Assembly (NCBI RefSeq): GCF_004320525.1
Contig: NZ_SIHX01000002.1
Coordinates: 62,001 to 126,000 of the forward strand
Length of the DNA: 64,000 bases
Origin: Arthrobacter sp. S39
GTDB taxonomy: Bacteria; Actinomycetota; Actinomycetes; Actinomycetales; Micrococcaceae
Reading direction: 5' to 3'
A program made the translations under genes and the position numbers. Positions 59,320-64,000 of the stretch are shown here, piece by piece (the first letter of the stretch is position 1; each line of letters starts with the position of its first letter). Under the pieces are notes generated by a model, which did not search any database, was not told where the DNA came from, and worked only from the letters and a program-made list of their open reading frames with translations.

Positions 59320-61308
59320 TCAGCCGGCAGCGGTGAGGAACTGCTTGAGCAGGGGACCGGACGTGGTGGCGCCGAGGCCGCCATCCTCCACAAACACTGC
59401 CACGGCGAGGTCGCCGTGCACGGCCACAATCCAGGCGTGCGTTTTGGGCGGGTTCTCGTTGCCGAACTCCGCGGTACCGGTTTTGGCACCGACGGGCGCT
59501 CCCGGAACGGTCGACAGGAAACCGGCGTGGCCGGACGTGACCACCGCCCGCATCATGTCGGAGAGGGCAGCCGCCTCAGCGGCCGTGATCGGCTTGTCGG
59601 ACGCCTGCGCGGGTGCTTCCGGGGTAACGGTCGACGACGGCGAACCGGCCGCCGCGGTCGGCTCACCGGTGGCGCCTGCCGCGGCAGCGCCGGCGTCGGG
59701 GTTCAGGACCAGTTGCGGTGATACGGGCGCGCCCTTGGCGACTGAGCCGGCCATGATGGCCGCTGCCAGCGGTGAGAGCAGCACCTTGCCCTGGCCGATC
59801 ATCGAGGCCGCATGTTCCGTCCCCGCACCCTCACCGGGCACCGAGCCGAGGAAGGCCGCGGCGCCAAGGGACGGCGCTTCCACGGCCACTCCCATGGCTA
59901 TCGCGGCAGCCTCAAGCTGGGACTGGGACACGGTGTCACGTGCGGCGATGAAGGCCGTGTTGCAGGAGTGCGCGAAGGCGTCGCGGAGCGTCACGGATCC
60001 CAATGATCCGGCGGGGTAGCCTTCGGCGTTTTTGAAGGTCCGGCCATCCACGCTGAGCGTTGGGGTGCACTCGACCTTGGAGTCCGGGGTCAGCCCGTTC
60101 CGCAGCATGGCGAGCGAGTCAACCATTTTGAATGTTGAACCGGGAGCGTACTGGCCCAGCATTGCGGTGTTGTAGCCATTGCTTCCCGGCCCTGATGCGG
60201 CGGCCAGTACAGCCCCGGTGGAGGGGCGCAGCGCCACGATCGCGGACGCCGGGCCGACACCCGCGAGGGTCGTCTCGGCCAGCGACTGGAGGGCCGGGTC
60301 AAGGGTTGTTTTCAGGGGCGTGCCGGGGGTTGGCGCCACTTGGAAGACGACCCGCCGGGGATCCGTTGCGGCAGCCCTGATCTGGTCAACGGTGAGGTCG
60401 GCCCGCTGGGCGCGGATCACAACGGAGTCTGTGCCGCGCAGCTGGGCGTCATACTGCTGCTGCAGTCCGCCGATGCCGGTGACGTCACCGGCGGCCAGGG
60501 CTCCGGCTGAGGCTTCGATCTGTTCAGCGGTGGCTTCGCCGACGGAACCGAGGACTGCGCGGGCGAATGTGCGGCTGGGTGCCAGCGGCACGGTGGCAGC
60601 AATGCCTCGGGCCCCGGGGATCTCGGCGATCTGCTGGTCCGTGATGCTGCGTCCCTCCTCGCGGAGGGTGATGGCCAGGACAAACGCTTCGGCGCCGGAG
60701 GCGGCAACCTGCTGGGCATATCCGGCCGGGTCCACGCCCACCAGCTGGGCCAGCTTGGTGGCAGACGCGGCAGCATCGGCGGAACCGAGGCGCGGCTTGT
60801 CGATGCCCACGTTCACTACGGGCCTGTACGTCACCAGCTGGGCATCGCCGGCGCCGAGGATGTCAGCCCGCTGCGGCGACTGGGTGCCTTTGGTGAGGAT
60901 CTCCCCTTCAGCAAGGTCGGGGGCCAGGTCTGCGGGATCCCAAACTGCCAGCCAGTCGCCGCCGGACTTCTTGAGTTCCGCCGAAACGGTGTATTTCCAC
61001 TCAGCGGAGGCGATTTTCCAGGTGTAGTTCAAGGGAACGGTGGCGGCGTCGCCGTCCAGGGTGAGCTCGCCGGCTTCCACGCTAGGTTTGTCCGGCTCGA
61101 GTGCCTTGAAGACTTCCTTGACCTGCTCATTCACAGCGGCCGAGTCGCGGCCTTCAAAGGCGACCGGGCCGACGTCGAGGGCGGCAAAGGCCGAGGCAAG
61201 CTGCTTCGCCGCGGCTTCCGCGTTCCCCCGCCCGTCGTCGCAGGCGGCCAGCGAGGCGCCGAGAATGATTCCAACCATGGCAAGTGACAGTTTTTTTGAG
61301 TTCCCCAC
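59320..61308 (-). CDS. Penicillin-binding lipoprotein transpeptidase
   Basis: 662 residues. Signal peptide with lipobox LAAC (Cys23), an NTF2-like MecA-type N-terminal domain (about 25-150), a dimerisation region, and a transpeptidase domain with SxxK (GSTFK near 390), SxN (HSCN near 448) and KTGT (AKTGTAEFG near 608). A class B PBP that crosslinks peptidoglycan outside the membrane, tethered by lipid instead of a helix. GTG 61308 gives the correct signal; the -10-like CATAAT (61320-61315) is 6 nt before it, so it may be leaderless. Confidence 0.9.
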   Translation of the reverse strand: MGNSKKLSLAMVGIILGASLAACDDGRGNAEAAAKQLASAFAALDVGPVAFEGRDSAAVNEQVKEVFKALEPDKPSVEAGELTLDGDAATVPLNYTWKIASAEWKYTVSAELKKSGGDWLAVWDPADLAPDLAEGEILTKGTQSPQRADILGAGDAQLVTYRPVVNVGIDKPRLGSADAAASATKLAQLVGVDPAGYAQQVAASGAEAFVLAITLREEGRSITDQQIAEIPGARGIAATVPLAPSRTFARAVLGSVGEATAEQIEASAGALAAGDVTGIGGLQQQYDAQLRGTDSVVIRAQRADLTVDQIRAAATDPRRVVFQVAPTPGTPLKTTLDPALQSLAETTLAGVGPASAIVALRPSTGAVLAAASGPGSNGYNTAMLGQYAPGSTFKMVDSLAMLRNGLTPDSKVECTPTLSVDGRTFKNAEGYPAGSLGSVTLRDAFAHSCNTAFIAARDTVSQSQLEAAAIAMGVAVEAPSLGAAAFLGSVPGEGAGTEHAASMIGQGKVLLSPLAAAIMAGSVAKGAPVSPQLVLNPDAGAAAAGATGEPTAAAGSPSSTVTPEAPAQASDKPITAAEAAALSDMMRAVVTSGHAGFLSTVPGAPVGAKTGTAEFGNENPPKTHAWIVAVHGDLAVAVFVEDGGLGATTSGPLLKQFLTAAG

Positions 61309-61314
61309 GGCGCC

Positions 61315-61320
61315 ATTATG
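61315..61320 (-). promoter_or_regulatory. -10 element (leaderless) of the PBP gene
   Basis: CATAAT on the minus strand, 6 nt before GTG 61308, just downstream of element B. Confidence 0.35.
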
Positions 61321-61341
61321 CCCCGTCCCGGCCGTCACTCA

Positions 61342-61396
61342 GCGCGAACGTACAGTTGCGGCCCCACCGGGCGGGGCCCCAAGTGTACGTTCGCGC
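61342..61396. repeat. Nested intergenic palindrome (element B)
   Basis: 24-bp arms (61342-61365 and 61373-61396) beginning GCGCGAACGTACA and ending TGTACGTTCGCGC, with two mismatches; the inner end is GGCCCC/GGGGCC around a short loop. It lies between the oxidoreductase and PBP genes (both minus) and may end the first transcript. Confidence 0.85.
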
Positions 61397-61422
61397 CCAA
61401 AAGGCAGGGGACGGCAAAGCGC

Positions 61423-62862
61423 CTAAATCCCAAGAGCCGGAACCTTCAAACCAAACATGTCCTTCAAGGCATATTTCGCTGCGTAGAAGCCCGGCATGCC
61501 TGTTACCCCCGGGCCTGGGGGTGTGGAGGAGGAACACAGGTAGACGCCTGGGAGCGGCGTACGCCAGGGCACCGGCGAAACAACCGGCCTCTGGATCAGT
61601 CCGCGGACGTCCATCAGGCCGGCGCTGAAGTCGCCACCCACATAGTTCCGGTTGTAGTTGGCAAGTTCCGCCGCGGTGGTCACATGGACCTGCACCACGA
61701 GGTCGCGGAATCCCGGCGCAAAACGCTCCAGTTGGGCGGTGACGGCCTCGCCCATGTCCCGCGTGGAACCGGCCGGCACGTGGCAGTACGCCCACAGCAC
61801 CTGGTGCCCGCCGGGAGCACGGCCGGCATCAAAGCGCGACGGCTGGGCAACCAGCACGTAAGGGCGTTCCGGGTGTTTCCCGGCGCCAACCTCATTTTCG
61901 GCGTCAGCCAACTCGGCGCGGGTGCCGCCCACGTGCACCGTTCCGGCGTCGTTCAGTTCCTTGGCTGCCCAGGGAACCGGCCCTGACAGGATGTAGTCCA
62001 CTTTGCAGGAACCATTCCCATAGCGGAATGACTCCAGCGACTTCCGGTACCGACCGGGCATGTCGTCGCCGGCCATGTTGAGCAACCCGCGTGGGGCCAC
62101 GTCCAGCAGCGTTGCCCGCGCGCCGCCGAGTTCCCTGAGGCTTTCCACCGGCCGGTTGGTATGGATCACACCGCCGTGGGCACGGATGTCGTCCGCCAGC
62201 GCGGCCGCGATCGACGCCGAACCACCCAGCGGGATCGGCCAGCCCTGGGCGTGGGCCAGGGCATTCAGCATCAGGCCGGCACCTGCGGCGGCCAGTGACG
62301 GCAAATGCGACACCGCATGCGCCGCCACGCCGCTAAGCAAAGCCGGAGCAAACTCTTCCCTGAACCGCATGTTCCACAGCCCCGAGCCCTGTTCCAGCGT
62401 CCGCAGCCCGAAGATCGCGGCCGCGGCAGGATCCTTGGGGATCCGGAGGAGCTGGTGCTGGATCAGGTCCATCACGCCATCAATACGGCTGACAATCGGT
62501 CCCATCAGTCTCCGGTAAGCCGCACCGTCCCGGCCCAGCCCCTGGACTGTCCGGTCCAGCGAATGGTAGGCAAGGGCCGCACGCCCGCCGTCCAGGGGGG
62601 ACCCGAACGACAGTTCCGGAACCACCAGTTCCACCCTGCGGGCCAGTTCGAAGGCGCGGAAAAACGGCGAGGCCAGCGCCATTGGATGGACCGCCGAGCA
62701 GATGTCATGTACATATCCGGGCAGCATCAGCTCGGACGTCCGGGTGCCGCCCCCGATGGTCCCGGCTGCCTCAAAGACTTCCACCTGCAGTCCTGCACGC
62801 GCCATCACGGCCGCTGCGGCCAGGCCGTTGGGGCCGGATCCGACGACGGCGACCTCAGGCAT
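61423..62862 (-). CDS. Phytoene desaturase-like NAD(P)/FAD oxidoreductase
   Basis: 479 residues. Starts with the dinucleotide motif VAVVGSGPNGLAAAAVMARAG and has the C-terminal block PLPGVYLCSSSTPPGPGVTGMPGF of CrtI/RetSat-type oxidoreductases. Carotenoid work is not certain, since no other crt genes are near. Its start overlaps the end of the upstream glycosyltransferase gene by 8 nt, so they are co-transcribed. Confidence 0.88.
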   Translation of the reverse strand: MPEVAVVGSGPNGLAAAAVMARAGLQVEVFEAAGTIGGGTRTSELMLPGYVHDICSAVHPMALASPFFRAFELARRVELVVPELSFGSPLDGGRAALAYHSLDRTVQGLGRDGAAYRRLMGPIVSRIDGVMDLIQHQLLRIPKDPAAAAIFGLRTLEQGSGLWNMRFREEFAPALLSGVAAHAVSHLPSLAAAGAGLMLNALAHAQGWPIPLGGSASIAAALADDIRAHGGVIHTNRPVESLRELGGARATLLDVAPRGLLNMAGDDMPGRYRKSLESFRYGNGSCKVDYILSGPVPWAAKELNDAGTVHVGGTRAELADAENEVGAGKHPERPYVLVAQPSRFDAGRAPGGHQVLWAYCHVPAGSTRDMGEAVTAQLERFAPGFRDLVVQVHVTTAAELANYNRNYVGGDFSAGLMDVRGLIQRPVVSPVPWRTPLPGVYLCSSSTPPGPGVTGMPGFYAAKYALKDMFGLKVPALGI

Positions 62863-64000
62863 GGCTCTTGGCCCGCCAGGGAAAGACTGATTCAGCCGGG
62901 CGGAAAATATTCAGCCGCAGCCGGTCCGGTGCGCCCTCAAAGGGGCCACCTTGGGGATCGTCCAGGTCATGCCGGCGGACAGGATCGTAGCCGGGGTCGT
63001 AGATATCCCACACAACGCGGGCCATAAGATATGCCGTTGCAAGCATATGGCCGGCCACTGCGAGGACGTAGTACGGCATATCAATGTTGTGCTGGGAGGA
63101 GCCCCCGCTGGTCACCTGTCCCAGGTACATCCAGATGGCGGCCCAGTGCAGTCCCTCAATGCCCTGCCACACAAGGAAGTCCCGCCAACGCGGCCTGGCC
63201 AGGGCGAGGAGGGGGATCAGCCAAATCACGAACTGCGGGGAATAGACCTTGTTGGTCAGGATGAATGCAGCCACGATCAGGAAGGCCAGCTGCGCAAGCC
63301 GCGGCCGCCTCGCCGCCGTCAGGGCAACGACTGCGATGCCTACGCAAGCCAGCACAAAGAGGTTAAGGGCCAGGGCGTTGATGACTTCGGCGTCCAGGAC
63401 CCTCCAGCGGAGCCTGGCTGCCACGAGGTTGTACGCGAACCAGGGGGAGCTGTAGCCGGCCGGGCGATCCTCCGTGAACTGGTAGAAGTATCGCCAGCCC
63501 GAGGGGTTCATCATTGCGATGGGTACGTTGACGGCCAGCCACGCAACGAGGGCTGATCCGGCCGTAACCAGGAAGGCCCGGATCCTGCCGGTCCGCAGGG
63601 CAAGGAGCAGGATGGCACCGAATATGAGGACTGGGTAGAGCTTGGTGGCTGTGCCCAGGCCGATCAGGATGCCGGCCAGCACCAGCCGTCCCCGTGAGAA
63701 ACACAGCATGCCAAGTGCCAGGAAGCCTACTGCCCACATGTCCCAGTTGATGGTCCCGGCCAGGACGATGCCGGGCGCCAGCGCCACCATGGCCGCGTCC
63801 CACGGCCGCCGCCGTGACATCCGTGCGGTGGCCAGCACGGTAACAATCCAAACTGCGGCGATCAGTGTGGCGTTGACGTCGAAATAGCCGAGGATCCTGG
63901 CGTCGCTGACGCCTTGGCCGGGTACAAGCCAGGCCGTGGCACCGGCGATGAGTCCCATCAGGACGGGGTATTCGAAAAGGCTTCCCTGGCTGAAGAAGGG
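62855..64000 (-). CDS. GT87-type polyprenol-dependent glycosyltransferase (5' truncated)
   Basis: At least 381 residues, open to the window end; the visible start is FFSQGSLFEYPVL. Around eight hydrophobic segments and short loops with INWDMWAVGFLAL, GLGTATKLYPVLIFGAILLL and NKVYSPQFVIWLIPLLAL are the DUF2029/GT87 pattern of GT-C transferases, which use polyprenyl-phosphate mannose or arabinose to build cell-wall glycans in actinobacteria. The first part of the gene lies beyond the window. Confidence 0.85.
   Translation of the reverse strand, partial: PFFSQGSLFEYPVLMGLIAGATAWLVPGQGVSDARILGYFDVNATLIAAVWIVTVLATARMSRRRPWDAAMVALAPGIVLAGTINWDMWAVGFLALGMLCFSRGRLVLAGILIGLGTATKLYPVLIFGAILLLALRTGRIRAFLVTAGSALVAWLAVNVPIAMMNPSGWRYFYQFTEDRPAGYSSPWFAYNLVAARLRWRVLDAEVINALALNLFVLACVGIAVVALTAARRPRLAQLAFLIVAAFILTNKVYSPQFVIWLIPLLALARPRWRDFLVWQGIEGLHWAAIWMYLGQVTSGGSSQHNIDMPYYVLAVAGHMLATAYLMARVVWDIYDPGYDPVRRHDLDDPQGGPFEGAPDRLRLNIFRPAESVFPWRAKSHA

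Overview
This window is a high-GC actinobacterial chromosome segment, most like Arthrobacter or Pseudarthrobacter (Micrococcaceae). The evidence is strong GC bias, GTG and TTG starts, a CsoR/CopZ/CopA copper locus, the rpsF-ssb-rpsR-rplI block near dnaB, a WXG100 protein, CGNR and zinc-ribbon proteins, and many genes with a -10-like hexamer 6-7 nt before the start codon (leaderless style). I found no rRNA, tRNA, CRISPR array, transposase or prophage. The first gene (MFS transporter) and the last (GT-C glycosyltransferase) run off the ends.

Layout. 1-12.8 kb: MFS permease, ATP-dependent DNA ligase, a flavin monooxygenase-like protein overlapping a trehalose-synthase-like GH13 enzyme, an alpha-glucosidase, AlaA-type aminotransferase, a beta-propeller protein overlapping a MoaD-like carrier, a secreted repeat protein followed by a sortase, and a UspA protein. 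12.9-16.6 kb: a possible small RNA, then csoR-copZ-copA behind two CsoR operators, then DUF2277. 16.8-23.5 kb: WXG100 protein, EamA exporter facing a CGNR regulator, membrane proteins, MATE exporter, DoxX, and an AztD-like zinc lipoprotein with a Zur-type box. 23.9-28.3 kb: a 1466-residue secreted enzyme joining a rhamnogalacturonan acetylesterase (CE12) to a rhamnogalacturonan lyase (PL11). 28.4-37.0 kb: thioesterase, dnaB, a roughly 0.5-kb cluster of DnaA boxes, two membrane proteins with L7/L12-like helices, redox genes, and rplI-rpsR-ssb-rpsF with a candidate S6:S18 leader. 37.3-47.3 kb: DUF1345 protein, amino acid permease, a large LuxR-type ATPase regulator, and a four-gene glycan operon. 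47.4-64 kb: M18 aminopeptidase, dioxygenase-fold lipoprotein, an ABC transporter with a two-component system in one operon, PAP2-diacylglycerol kinase fusion, MFS plus DeoR regulator, ABC-F protein, penicillin-binding lipoprotein, carotenoid-desaturase-like oxidoreductase and a GT87-type transferase.

The most noteworthy items are: (1) the DnaA-box cluster next to dnaB without dnaA or dnaN; (2) the glycan operon, where the DegT-family protein has Asn at both the PLP-lysine and PLP-aspartate positions and the neighbouring Gfo/Idh/MocA protein has Glu for the Lys of the EKP motif; (3) five intergenic nested palindromes of shared architecture; (4) the CE12-PL11 fusion; (5) a sortase with Lys where the catalytic Arg is expected, beside a surface protein with no LPXTG; (6) a cluster of probable leaderless genes. 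Most of the rest looks like ordinary Micrococcaceae housekeeping and carbohydrate metabolism.
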